Assembly: GCA_902572075.1 (NCBI GenBank)
Contig: CACGER010000009.1
Location: forward strand, 1-53,516
Reading direction: 5' to 3'
DNA: 53,516 bases
Source: an uncultured Prochlorococcus sp.
GTDB taxonomy: Bacteria; Cyanobacteriota; Cyanobacteriia; PCC-6307; Cyanobiaceae
Shown in pieces: positions 8,155-15,650 of the stretch. Each line of letters begins with the position of its first letter. Position 1 is the first letter of the stretch. A model generated the notes under the pieces. It was not told where the DNA came from. It ran no database searches and saw only the letters and a program-made list of their open reading frames with translations. Both the position numbers and the translations under genes were made by a program.

Positions 8155-8203
8155 AATTTATTAACTCGTTTTTGAAAGTACTATAAATAAATTTTAATTT
8201 AAA

Positions 8204-8827
8204 TCAGAAATCTGAATATGCATTAAAAAAATCTAACTCCAATTCCATAGCTCTCCTGTATAAATATTTAGCCTGATTACTATCATATGTTTCTTTATTA
8301 ATCTCAATAAGATTTTCAAGTGAATCTGCTAGCTTTTCAAAGCTCTCATCAGAATAAGTAGTAATCCATTCCTTATATTTAATGTCAAAATCCTCCTTAT
8401 ACAAACTTTTTCCTATCCAAGAATAAAGTCGCATACATGGAGTCATTGCAAACATTATTTCAACGGAGCCAAGTCTTTTGGAAGTATCATCAAGAAAATC
8501 TGTATAATTTTTAGTGGCTTTTTTTATATAGTTATTAGACAAATCAATATCCCATTCTTTTGCATAAGTTTCATGAAGTATTAACTCCTCTGAAACACCC
8601 ATTAACAGCTCACTTAACTTCCTTATTGAGTACTTATCTTTTGATTTGGAAACAGCAAGACCATAAGCCTTAGCAAAAGTCTCTAAAAAGAAATAATCTT
8701 GAGCTAAATATTCTTGAAATATATTTTTAGGGAGACTTCCATTCTTTAAACCTTGAACAAATTTTGTATTTAAACTTAGTAAAGCAATCTCATAATTATC
8801 CTCCCAAAGTTTTTTTGTTATTTTCAT
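8204..8827 (-). CDS. tenA: TenA family thiaminase II / aminopyrimidine aminohydrolase
   Basis: A 207-residue all-helical protein of the TenA family, which hydrolyses degraded thiamin (aminopyrimidines) to HMP so that ThiD can reuse it. Asp44 sits in QEYLAQDYFF, at the position of the substrate-binding Asp of characterised TenA. Cys131 in MTPCMRLYSWIGKSL matches the catalytic Cys of the TenA_C subclass. A C-terminal Glu pair occurs in AMELELDFF (about 195-197). It is followed by thiD on the same strand, which supports vitamin B1 salvage rather than a regulatory role. Confidence 0.92.
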   Translation of the reverse strand: MKITKKLWEDNYEIALLSLNTKFVQGLKNGSLPKNIFQEYLAQDYFFLETFAKAYGLAVSKSKDKYSIRKLSELLMGVSEELILHETYAKEWDIDLSNNYIKKATKNYTDFLDDTSKRLGSVEIMFAMTPCMRLYSWIGKSLYKEDFDIKYKEWITTYSDESFEKLADSLENLIEINKETYDSNQAKYLYRRAMELELDFFNAYSDF

Positions 8828-8918
8828 TTTTTTTTTTTGATTTTTAGTTTTTCTAAAATTTTTTATATTTATTACCTACAAACTTAATCTTAGTTTTCTA
8901 GGATTAAAACAAAAAATT

Positions 8919-10415
8919 ATGAAAGAAATAAATATCTTATGGTTTAAGAAAGATTTAAGAATTTTTGATAACGAAGCTCTCTGTGAGGCTATAAAAGATA
9001 ATGATATATTACCTATTTATATTATTGAATTAGATATTTGGAGCCAAAATACGCATTCAGTTAGACAATGGCAATTTTGCAAAGAAAGTTTAATAGATTT
9101 AAGAAATGCACTTGCTGAGATTGGACAACCATTAATTATAAGGACAGGCAATGTTATTAATATTTTTGAGGAAATTAGTATAAAATTTAAAATCAAAGGT
9201 ATATATAGCCATCAAGAAACTGGAGATTGGCTTACTTATAAAAGAGATCAAAAAGTAAGAGAATGGGCTTTAAGCAAAAATATTATTTGGAAGGAATTTC
9301 TACAATTTTCAGTTTTTAGAGGAAATTTAGATAGGAATAATTGGTCTAAAAAGTGGCAAGAAAATTCCGAAAAAAACTTACTTAAAGCTCCATTAAGAAT
9401 TAATTCTATTAACTTTAATATTGGAGAAATACCCTCAGACGAAATTTTTACCTTTAAAAAAGAAACCTGTCCAGGAAGAATGAAAGGTGGAAGAAAGAAA
9501 GGTTTAGAGAGAATGCAATACTTCTTTAGTAATAAATTAGATTCTTATTCAAAAGATATATCTAGCCCAGAAAAATCATTAGATAGTTGTACAAGATTAT
9601 CACCATACATTTGTTGGGGATGCATTTCATTAAAAGAAATTTTTAAAAAGGCAAATATATCAAAAAACAATAATTCAAGGATGTTAAAAAGCAGATTAAC
9701 ATGGCATTGTCATTTTATTCAGAAACTTGAAAGTGAACCAGAACTAGAGTTTAGGGAATACCATCCTTTTTTTAAAAATATTAGAGAAAAAAATAATGAA
9801 TTACTTTATTTATGGAGTTCGGGTAATACGGGCTTTCCTTTTGTAGATGCATGTATGCGTTCATTAAATTTCAATGGATGGATTAACTTCAGGATGAGAG
9901 CGATGTTAATGTCTTTTGCCAGCTATAATTTATGGCTACCATGGCAAGATTCAGGTTCTGAATTAGCAAATAAATTTGTAGATTATGAGCCTGGAATACA
10001 TTGGAACCAATGCCAAATGCAATCTGGAACTACTTCTATAAATACCAATAGAATTTATAATCCTATTAAGCAGGGAAAAGATCATGATCCTCAAGGAAAA
10101 TTTATAAAAAAATGGATACCAGAATTAAAGGATATATCACTTAATTTCATTCATGAACCATGGTTATTATCTAGATTTAATCAAGAAGAATATGAACAAA
10201 TTAATTACATAAGACCAATAATTGACATCCCAATCAGCACTAAAACTGCAAAGAAGAAAATCCAGGAAATCACTAAAAAGGAAGGATATTGGGATATCTC
10301 AAAAGAAATTTATTTAAAGCATGGCTCTAGAAAAAGGCTTAGAAAAAATATAAATAATAAAAAAACTGTTTCTAAGGAAAAGGAAAAACAATACGAACTG
10401 AAATTAGATTTCTAA
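8919..10415 (+). CDS. Cryptochrome/photolyase family protein
   Basis: A 498-residue flavoprotein. The N-terminal antenna-chromophore domain starts EINILWFKKDLRIFDNEAL; the C-terminal FAD-binding domain runs from about residue 200 to 440, with LTWHCHFIQKLE, GFPFVDACMRSLNFNGWINFRMRAMLMSF (the binding-pocket helices) and QSGTTSINTNRIYNPIKQG (FAD phosphate and adenine contacts). These are family hallmarks. It should either repair UV-induced pyrimidine dimers with blue light or act as a photoreceptor. The two cannot be told apart by eye. A lysine-rich tail (residues about 470-490) is unusual. It is divergent from tenA across 91 bp. Confidence 0.9.
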   Translation: MKEINILWFKKDLRIFDNEALCEAIKDNDILPIYIIELDIWSQNTHSVRQWQFCKESLIDLRNALAEIGQPLIIRTGNVINIFEEISIKFKIKGIYSHQETGDWLTYKRDQKVREWALSKNIIWKEFLQFSVFRGNLDRNNWSKKWQENSEKNLLKAPLRINSINFNIGEIPSDEIFTFKKETCPGRMKGGRKKGLERMQYFFSNKLDSYSKDISSPEKSLDSCTRLSPYICWGCISLKEIFKKANISKNNNSRMLKSRLTWHCHFIQKLESEPELEFREYHPFFKNIREKNNELLYLWSSGNTGFPFVDACMRSLNFNGWINFRMRAMLMSFASYNLWLPWQDSGSELANKFVDYEPGIHWNQCQMQSGTTSINTNRIYNPIKQGKDHDPQGKFIKKWIPELKDISLNFIHEPWLLSRFNQEEYEQINYIRPIIDIPISTKTAKKKIQEITKKEGYWDISKEIYLKHGSRKRLRKNINNKKTVSKEKEKQYELKLDF

Positions 10416-10542
10416 ATTTTATTGTCAGAAATTTCTAGATTCCTTTTAGCGCCTAGGAAAGCTTTTTAAATTTTGAAATTAAATATATAAATCCACGATG
10501 AACTAATGCAAGCTTTAATGTATTTATTAGATTTTATTAATT

Positions 10543-10716
10543 ATGTCTGAAAGATTTGAATGGGACGATACCAATAGTTCAGGTATATGGTGGAGTACTA
10601 ATGTAAGTATTAGGGACGAGTGCATTTTGCTCAAAGAAGATACTAAATGCCAAGATTCTGATATAGTCGAACTTCTTAGGAGTATTGCACAAAATATTGA
10701 AGATAATGGCCTTTAA
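10543..10716 (+). CDS. Small acidic hypothetical protein (57 aa)
   Basis: The ORF from ATG 10543 to TAA encodes SERFEWDDTNSSGIWWSTN and so on, a soluble acidic peptide with two cysteines (DECILL and TKCQDSD) and a C-terminal helix (IVELLRSIAQNIED). No known domain. It is convergent with the iminopeptidase gene, 23 bp away. Confidence 0.55.
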   Translation: MSERFEWDDTNSSGIWWSTNVSIRDECILLKEDTKCQDSDIVELLRSIAQNIEDNGL

Positions 10717-10739
10717 ACTTTAAAGGAATATTCTCTCTT

Positions 10740-11690
10740 TTAGAGATTTTGAATTCCTTTCACAGCTTTTATTAGTTCGATAGTAATACCTTTTTCACTC
10801 ATTGAATGACCAGCATCAGCAACAATAATTAATTCAGAATTCTTTAATTTTTTATTTAGATCCCAAGCACTCCTAACAGGACATACTACGTCATACCTAC
10901 CCTGAATTATTTTTGTTGGAATCGATTCAATTATTTTTATATTTTTCAAAATAAAATCATCCTCTAAGAAAATATTATTAATAAAATAATGACATTCAAT
11001 CCTTGCAAAGGCATCTGAAAAAGAATTAACTTCAGACTTATCAAAATCAAATTTTTTATTTATTAAATGACTTGTTGAGAGTTCCCATTTTGTCCAAGCT
11101 GCTGCTGCTTTTGATCTAAGATTTGCATCTGATGATGTTAGATATTTATAAAAAGAACTTATTAAATCATTTCTTTCTTCTTTTGGTATTACAGAAATAT
11201 ATTCTTCAAATTCATCGGGGAATAACTCACTTGCACCATATTGATAGAACCACAATAATTCAAACTTTCTACATAAAAATATTCCTCGCAAAGTTAAGCT
11301 GATAACTCTTGAGGGATTTTTAATCGCATATATAAGTGAAAGTGTTGAGCCCCAAGATCCACCAAACAAATGCCAAGTATCTATTTTTAAGAGGATCCTT
11401 AATTTCTCAATATCATCAACTAAATGATTGGTCGTATTTTCTTTTAATTCGGAGAAAGGAGTTGAAGAACCGCAACCTCTTTGGTCAAATTGAATAATAT
11501 CGAATTTATCTGGGTCAAAGTATCTTCTATATCTTGGTTGACTTCCTCCTCCTGGACCTCCATGAATAATAAGAATTTTTTTGCCTTTTGGATTACCAGA
11601 TCTTTCCCAATAAATAGTATGAATATCACTTACCTGTAAAAAACCCTTTTCACGTACTTCAATTTTCGGAAACAAGACTTGATCTTTCAT
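10740..11690 (-). CDS. pip: Proline iminopeptidase (peptidase family S33)
   Basis: A 316-residue alpha/beta hydrolase that releases N-terminal proline from peptides. It has the oxyanion HGGPGGG motif (43-49), DQRGCGSS (69-76) that is diagnostic of the prolyl aminopeptidases, the nucleophile elbow GGSWGS with Ser112, an Asp in GRYDVVCP and the catalytic His in DAGHSMSE near the C-terminus. Length fits the monomeric cyanobacterial/Neisseria type. Cytoplasmic peptide recycling is the likely role. Confidence 0.93.
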   Translation of the reverse strand: MKDQVLFPKIEVREKGFLQVSDIHTIYWERSGNPKGKKILIIHGGPGGGSQPRYRRYFDPDKFDIIQFDQRGCGSSTPFSELKENTTNHLVDDIEKLRILLKIDTWHLFGGSWGSTLSLIYAIKNPSRVISLTLRGIFLCRKFELLWFYQYGASELFPDEFEEYISVIPKEERNDLISSFYKYLTSSDANLRSKAAAAWTKWELSTSHLINKKFDFDKSEVNSFSDAFARIECHYFINNIFLEDDFILKNIKIIESIPTKIIQGRYDVVCPVRSAWDLNKKLKNSELIIVADAGHSMSEKGITIELIKAVKGIQNL

Positions 11691-11765
11691 TTTGAAATAT
11701 TTTTAATCACTTTATTTATCCATATTATCCAAAAAGAAGTCTAGTTTAGAAGTATTTTGTTAAAC

Positions 11766-11794
11766 AAAAAAAGGACTGTTTGTACAGTCCTTTT
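11766..11794. terminator. Rho-independent terminator, strongest on the minus strand
   Basis: Arms AAGGACTGT and ACAGTCCTT with a 4-base loop. On the minus strand it is followed by seven T; on the plus strand by four T. It lies 75 bp upstream of pip, so it ends a transcript coming from the right: the 12523-12199 unit or a separate RNA. Confidence 0.8.
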
Positions 11795-11796
11795 AA

Positions 11797-12122
11797 TATT
11801 TGATTTCCTTCTTACAGGATATAAAATTACATATTTTAAAGTCTATTTACTCATAAACCTAGAATACGTGAATTCGGGGATTTCTCTCGATAATTTTAGT
11901 CCCTATTGTCGCTAGTAATTATAAAGCGAAGTCTTATCAGACTAATTGATTGAACTTTAATTTTCGAATAATCCCATTCTCAGGAATACGCTTCCTATAT
12001 TTTGGAATTTGCTAAATTTCAGGCGGACTATCAATCATTTAGATTGCCTCCGAACTCAACATCTATAAACTACTCCTTTTTATATTTTCAGTAAATCCGT
12101 ATATATGCTGATTTACTTTTTT
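11797..12122. ncRNA. Candidate structured non-coding RNA, strand undecided
   Basis: About 400 bp (11797-12198) hold no plausible ORF but many potential hairpins: AGTCT-TATC-AGACT (about 11930), AGGAA-TACGC-TTCCT (about 11981), CAATC-ATTTA-GATTG inside CGGA/TCCG or AGGC/GCCT outer arms (12020-12055), and AGTAAATC/GATTTACT at 12090-12117 followed by TTTTTT. Local G+C is visibly higher than in flanking spacers. A terminator bounds each end: the left one is best for the minus strand, the right one for the plus strand. It does not show tmRNA, SRP RNA or RNase P signatures. It may be a Yfr-type RNA or a long 3' region. Confidence 0.4.
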
Positions 12123-12198
12123 CTTAATTTGTAAGAGAATTTTATTGATCCTTTGTTTTTTATAGATAAATATAAAAATTAAGGTCTACAATCCTTAG

Positions 12199-12381
12199 TT
12201 ATTCAGATTCATAAAGCAAAATAGATTCAATTATTCTTTTATCACTATCAGAAAGTTTATAATCTTCCAATTTCCACTCAACAAATTTTACAAACTCATC
12301 AATAGAAGGATTCTTATCCCGGCACTTACGCCACTCTCTAATCCAATCTGCCAAAGCAAAAGTTATTTTTGTAGTAAGCAT
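12199..12381 (-). CDS. Small hypothetical protein (60 aa)
   Basis: The start is placed at ATG 12381 (an in-frame TTG at 12390 is possible). The protein is helical and charged, with ALADWIREWRKCRDKNPS and VKFVEWKLEDYKLSDSDKRI. Its ATG lies 2 bp after the restored TAA of the frameshifted gene upstream, which suggests the two were translated together. Family unknown. Confidence 0.6.
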   Translation of the reverse strand: MLTTKITFALADWIREWRKCRDKNPSIDEFVKFVEWKLEDYKLSDSDKRIIESILLYESE

Positions 12382-12383
12382 AT

Positions 12384-12523
12384 TTACCAATCAGGGTAAT
12401 TAAAATCTTGGCCTGTAGGTTCTTCATAAAATTTCCCTCTTTTTTACCTTTATCATATTTTTCAATAATCTTTTTAGAAGGAGCTATTGAGGGAATTAAA
12501 TCTCCTAAATATATTGGCTCCAT
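12384..12523 (-). pseudogene. Small conserved-looking gene broken by a one-base deletion in an A run
   Basis: From ATG 12523 the frame encodes MEPIYLGDLIPSIAPSKKII then EKYDKGKK. After a six-A run (12440-12445, read as A on the minus strand) the original frame loses sense and runs on over the next gene to 12338. Adding one A restores RGKFYEEPTGQDFNYPDW followed by TAA at 12384, just before the next gene's ATG. The total would be 46 residues. Either this is a real frameshift (pseudogene), an assembly or sequencing error in a homopolymer, or slippage-dependent expression. The restored aromatic tail looks like a conserved protein end. Confidence 0.6.
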
Positions 12524-12597
12524 CGTAATTGATATAATAATTCAAATTATTTATTATTATGTATAAGAATTTAATAAATAGATAATTAATATTGATT

Positions 12598-12693
12598 ATG
12601 GACTTCATCAAAAAGAACAAGATCTTAACACTAATGGCTGTAATTGCAGTTTTATCATTTGTATTAGAAAAAGTAGGCATAATACACCCTTAA
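12598..12693 (+). CDS. Mini membrane protein (31 aa)
   Basis: The ORF begins MDFIKKNKILTLMAVIAVLS and ends FVLEKVGIIHP: a basic N-terminus then a single hydrophobic span. This is a positive-inside single-pass membrane peptide. It is divergent from the frameshifted gene by 74 bp. Function unknown. Confidence 0.5.
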   Translation: MDFIKKNKILTLMAVIAVLSFVLEKVGIIHP

Positions 12694-12722
12694 ATTAATT
12701 AAGTTTATTTGAAAAATACTTC

Positions 12723-12845
12723 CTAATGAAATAAGTAAACAGATACTATTACTGCAAAAATAAGCAATGGAGATAATAATGTAAAAATTAAAGTTGAAAG
12801 ATTAATCAGCATAAATTTTAAAAAATTCACAAATTTAATAAACAT
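12723..12845 (-). CDS. Mini membrane protein (40 aa)
   Basis: The minus-strand ORF from ATG 12845 encodes a nearly all-hydrophobic peptide (NLSTLIFTLLSPLLIFAVIV and flanks) with two lysines near the N-terminus, probably one long or two short membrane helices. It is convergent with the 31-aa mini gene. Unknown family. Confidence 0.4.
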   Translation of the reverse strand: MFIKFVNFLKFMLINLSTLIFTLLSPLLIFAVIVSVYLFH

Positions 12846-12900
12846 CACTTTTAAGCATTTGCAATAAGTAAAATTTAAATTATTACGATATAAAAAAAAT

Positions 12901-13098
12901 TTGATTAAAGAGAGATATAAAGAAGAATATGAAGAGGGTTCAGACTTACTATGGCCTAGCGATAAAGAAGATAAAATAACTCGGCAATTTTATAAAGATT
13001 TATCTATTATTTCAAAAAAGATAAACTATAGTAAAAAGAAAAAGCTAAAACTTTTTGAACAAGTGGTTAGAATAATAAAAGGAAAAGGCTGGGGTTAA
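12901..13098 (+). CDS. Small basic hypothetical protein (65 aa)
   Basis: The only available start is TTG at 12901. The protein is strongly charged (IKERYKEEYEEGSDLLWPSD, then a lysine-rich helix). It is followed 17 bp later by the CPBP protease gene on the same strand, so they may share a transcript. No family recognised; the start is uncertain. Confidence 0.5.
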   Translation: MIKERYKEEYEEGSDLLWPSDKEDKITRQFYKDLSIISKKINYSKKKKLKLFEQVVRIIKGKGWG

Positions 13099-13115
13099 TT
13101 TATATTCAAACTAAA

Positions 13116-13976
13116 ATGAAAAATGTAATGATATTAATTAGAAGTTTTTTTCTTTTAAGACCAAGATTTTTATCCACTATATTTTTTATTCCTATTCTTT
13201 ATGGCATTGGCTGGGCTTTATCTCAGCCACTTTTATTGTTTAATTTTGAAAAAGAAAATTTATCCTTAATTGGTACTATTATAACTTTCTTACTTTTTAT
13301 CATTTTACTTCCATATTGGTTTTATATCAAACGAAACAAATCAAGTGCTTGGATACTTCTTGGGATAACAAAAGACAAATTCTTAAAAAACTTTGTCAAT
13401 TTTTCACAAGGTATTATATTTGCTTTAGTTTTAATAATTCTACTTCTGGTACCACTATTACAAAAAAATTATATTGCTTGGATAGGTGAATTCTCGCCAA
13501 TAATATTGTTGAATTCTATTGTACTGGGATTAGGTGTTGGATTCGCAGAGGAAATTATTTTTAGAGGCTGGTTACTAGAAGAATTAAAATTTGAATATGG
13601 CACAAAAATATCAATAGCTTTGCAAGCTATAATTTTTAGCTTCGTTCATAATTTATCAAATGAGATCTTTTGGAACATAGCAGGATTACGTTTGGGATTT
13701 ATTTTACTTGGGATATTTCTATCATTAGTAAAAATTAGAGATAAAGGTTCTTTATGGAATTGCATAGGAATTCATGGAGGACTTGTGGGCATTTGGTTTT
13801 TATTAAATAACGGATTAATAGAATTTAAAGAAAATACACCTTCTTTTTTAGCAGGGCCTTTTACACAAAATGTTCCGAACCCAATCGGAAGCTTTAGTGC
13901 AATTTTAATATTACTTTTATTATGTATTTTTTATACAGGAAAATCAAAAAAGATTTTTACTAGACGTTTTAATTAG
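13116..13976 (+). CDS. CPBP family intramembrane metalloprotease
   Basis: A 286-residue polytopic membrane protein of the CAAX-protease/bacteriocin-processing (Abi) family. Motif 1 is EEIIFRGWL with the Glu pair at 145-146 and Arg150; motif 2 is FSFVHNLSN with the His; a later segment has GIHGGLVG. These residues coordinate the catalytic metal inside the membrane. About seven hydrophobic spans are visible. Members process prenylated proteins or leader peptides or take part in anti-sigma cleavage. The substrate here is unknown; a Nif11-type peptide gene lies 5 kb away but is not linked. Confidence 0.88.
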   Translation: MKNVMILIRSFFLLRPRFLSTIFFIPILYGIGWALSQPLLLFNFEKENLSLIGTIITFLLFIILLPYWFYIKRNKSSAWILLGITKDKFLKNFVNFSQGIIFALVLIILLLVPLLQKNYIAWIGEFSPIILLNSIVLGLGVGFAEEIIFRGWLLEELKFEYGTKISIALQAIIFSFVHNLSNEIFWNIAGLRLGFILLGIFLSLVKIRDKGSLWNCIGIHGGLVGIWFLLNNGLIEFKENTPSFLAGPFTQNVPNPIGSFSAILILLLLCIFYTGKSKKIFTRRFN

Positions 13977-14038
13977 ATATAAATACGGATTGATTTTTGA
14001 TTATTAATTGTCAGATTAAAATAAAGCTTAATTTTCAT

Positions 14039-14203
14039 ATGAACTTTGAGGCAGGAATAAGGTTTATTGTGTTTTTAATAATTTTTGGAGTTACAAACTA
14101 TCTAATGATGTTGAGAAGATATGAAAACGATATAAAAAAAAAGAAATATTTACAGCAAAAAAAAATTTCCAAACTATACCCTAAAGGTTCATTAATTTTC
14201 TGA
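14039..14203 (+). CDS. Small single-span membrane protein (54 aa)
   Basis: The ATG at 14039 gives MNFEAGIRFIVFLIIFGVTN: one membrane helix, then a very basic cytoplasmic tail (RRYENDIKKKKYLQQKKISK). An upstream in-frame ATT/TTG start at 13997 would add an unlikely leader. It follows the CPBP gene by 62 bp on the same strand. Unknown function. Confidence 0.55.
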   Translation: MNFEAGIRFIVFLIIFGVTNYLMMLRRYENDIKKKKYLQQKKISKLYPKGSLIF

Positions 14204-14230
14204 AATTAAAAAGATTTTTGTAAAATTTTC

Positions 14231-14479
14231 TCACCATTTTTTATTAGTTTTTTGCCAACCTTCATTTAACAATTTTTGCCATAATAATCTTGCTTCTTCA
14301 ATAACAATTTTTTTTCTAGTTTTCATTAATGGAGGATTTTCTCCATGAATTCCCATAATAATTCCTTCTTCAATAAATATATAATCAATAGATTTATCAG
14401 AATTATCTCTATCTTTGTAGAAACGCATCACCCCTACAAAATTGGAGTCAATTAACCAGAAATCATTAGTTGTATTCAA
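14231..14479 (-). CDS. DUF1651-like protein (82 aa)
   Basis: Pattern of the DUF1651 family of marine picocyanobacteria: N-terminal DFWLIDSNFVGVMRFYKD and C-terminal EEARLLWQKLLNEGWQKTN, with the family's W..L...GW ending. It is a soluble small alpha/beta protein. The family is often present in several copies and has no known role. Confidence 0.75.
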   Translation of the reverse strand: MNTTNDFWLIDSNFVGVMRFYKDRDNSDKSIDYIFIEEGIIMGIHGENPPLMKTRKKIVIEEARLLWQKLLNEGWQKTNKKW

Positions 14480-14551
14480 AAAGCCAAAATGAAATTAAAT
14501 TAATAATATGCTTTCATTACAATTTGCGAGGGAAATATTTATTTAGTTTAT

Positions 14552-14980
14552 TCATATTTGATATGTTTTTTCTTTTTGTCTACTCTTTTTCAATTCGCCA
14601 CGTTTTTTCTTAACCTCAACTCTTTTCTTTTGTGATGCTTTAGTGGGTTGTGTATATTTTCTTAATTTAAAAGGTTTATTTAAAGCATTTTTTATTATTG
14701 AACTAAATTTCACTAAAGCAAGCTGCCTATTTAATAATTGATTTCTATGTTCTTGAACCGCTAAACGTAAGCTATTATTCACTAATTTGTTTTTCAAGTT
14801 TCTCTTGAGAATTTCTTTCTGATAATCATTTAATACTTTGGAATCTTCTAAATTAAAAATAATCTCTACTCTGCTTTCAATTTTATTTACATTTTGTCCT
14901 CCAGGACCAGAGGATCTGGAAAATCGCCACTTAATTTCGTTGGATGGGATTACTAATTTTTTAGTAATTTTTAAATCCAT
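14552..14980 (-). CDS. arfB: Release-factor-like peptidyl-tRNA hydrolase (ArfB/YaeJ type)
   Basis: A 142-residue single-domain class I release-factor homologue. It contains the catalytic GGQ (27-29) in SRSSGPGGQNVNKIESRVEI and a long basic C-terminal tail (KKRVEVKKKRGELKKSRQ) that in ArfB inserts into the empty mRNA channel. The stop-codon recognition domain is absent. It should free stalled ribosomes on truncated mRNA, as a backup to tmRNA. Confidence 0.9.
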   Translation of the reverse strand: MDLKITKKLVIPSNEIKWRFSRSSGPGGQNVNKIESRVEIIFNLEDSKVLNDYQKEILKRNLKNKLVNNSLRLAVQEHRNQLLNRQLALVKFSSIIKNALNKPFKLRKYTQPTKASQKKRVEVKKKRGELKKSRQKEKTYQI

Positions 14981-15050
14981 TTTTAGTTCTTTTTGATTTA
15001 GATCTTTAGAATCATCTCCTTAATACTTTAAAACATACCTTAAAATTCGA

Positions 15051-15120
15051 TCGGTAAATACTGGGCGGTTAAGTTAGGTAAACCGAAATTCGGTGTATTT
15101 GCCGTATCAATATCTTCGGT
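15051..15120 (+). promoter_or_regulatory. Structured leader or small RNA candidate
   Basis: CGGTAAATAC (15052-15061) can pair with GTATTTGCCG (15095-15104) with one G-U, enclosing a second hairpin ACCGA-AAT-TCGGT (15082-15094). A further CGGTATTTA follows at 15117. It precedes the small gene at 15185 by 65 bp and could be its mRNA leader. It could instead belong to a promoter region divergent from arfB. Confidence 0.4.
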
Positions 15121-15184
15121 ATTTATCCTTTCATATTTCAAAGAATCATCAGATATTGAATTTGTACTTATTCAAAGGTCACTT

Positions 15185-15421
15185 ATGTATTCAATGTTTG
15201 ATCTTCTTTTTGAAACACCTTCATATCGCCCTGTATATGTTATTTCCGATAGTGAAATGAAGGAGTTAAAGAGAAACCAACATCAAGAAGAGCTTGATGA
15301 AATTACAACACAAAAAGTAAGACTAGAAGATGCTTTTAAAGCTCAACTAAAACATCTTGAAGAGAGAGAAAAAGAAGTAAAAAAAGAACTTAAAGTACTC
15401 TCATCCTCAAAGGATAAATAA
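15185..15421 (+). CDS. Small coiled-coil hypothetical protein (78 aa)
   Basis: It starts MYSMFDLLFETPSYRPVYVI, then residues 25-75 form a charged heptad-like helix (EEREKEVKKELKVL at the end). The N-terminal pattern FDLLFETPSYRPVYVISD resembles the beginning of some small Hsp20-like or cyanobacterial stress-type proteins, but no domain can be assigned. It has its own strong terminator directly after it and a structured upstream region, so it is a single-gene transcript. Confidence 0.65.
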   Translation: MYSMFDLLFETPSYRPVYVISDSEMKELKRNQHQEELDEITTQKVRLEDAFKAQLKHLEEREKEVKKELKVLSSSKDK

Positions 15422-15448
15422 TTATTTTTTAGAGAAATTACTTTTTTT

Positions 15449-15475
15449 AAAGACGGTTAAAAACCGTCTTTTTTT
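15449..15475 (+). terminator. Rho-independent terminator
   Basis: Arms AAGACGGTT and AACCGTCTT (15450-15458 and 15462-15470) around a 3-base loop, followed by a T run. It ends the 15185-15421 transcript. Confidence 0.9.
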
Positions 15476-15541
15476 AATTCTTATAGTTTTAAGGGATATA
15501 TTAAAGCCACAGATTTTAAAAATATTTTCCATAATACAAAA

Positions 15542-15646
15542 ATGAATAACAACAAAGAAAAAATAAGAATGTTCTTACCCTTTAGCTGGGTAATTTGTGC
15601 AGCAATATCTTTTGCTTATATAAATTCGCATTTAATAAATACTTAG
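15542..15646 (+). CDS. Mini membrane protein (34 aa)
   Basis: The ORF begins MNNNKEKIRMFLPFSWVICA: a polar basic start then one hydrophobic span. Its stop is 4 bp before the ATG of the 114-aa membrane protein gene, so the two are probably co-translated. Function unknown. Confidence 0.5.
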   Translation: MNNNKEKIRMFLPFSWVICAAISFAYINSHLINT

Positions 15647-15650
15647 CATA

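Noticed and set aside
11797-12198. tmRNA, SRP RNA or RNase P RNA
   Set aside because: No conserved motifs such as a tag peptide with acceptor-like ends, the SRP GNAR loop region, or the P4 sequence could be found.
12338-12383. Continuation of the frameshifted gene in its observed frame
   Set aside because: It overlaps the next gene out of frame and lacks protein-like sequence; the restored frame is better.
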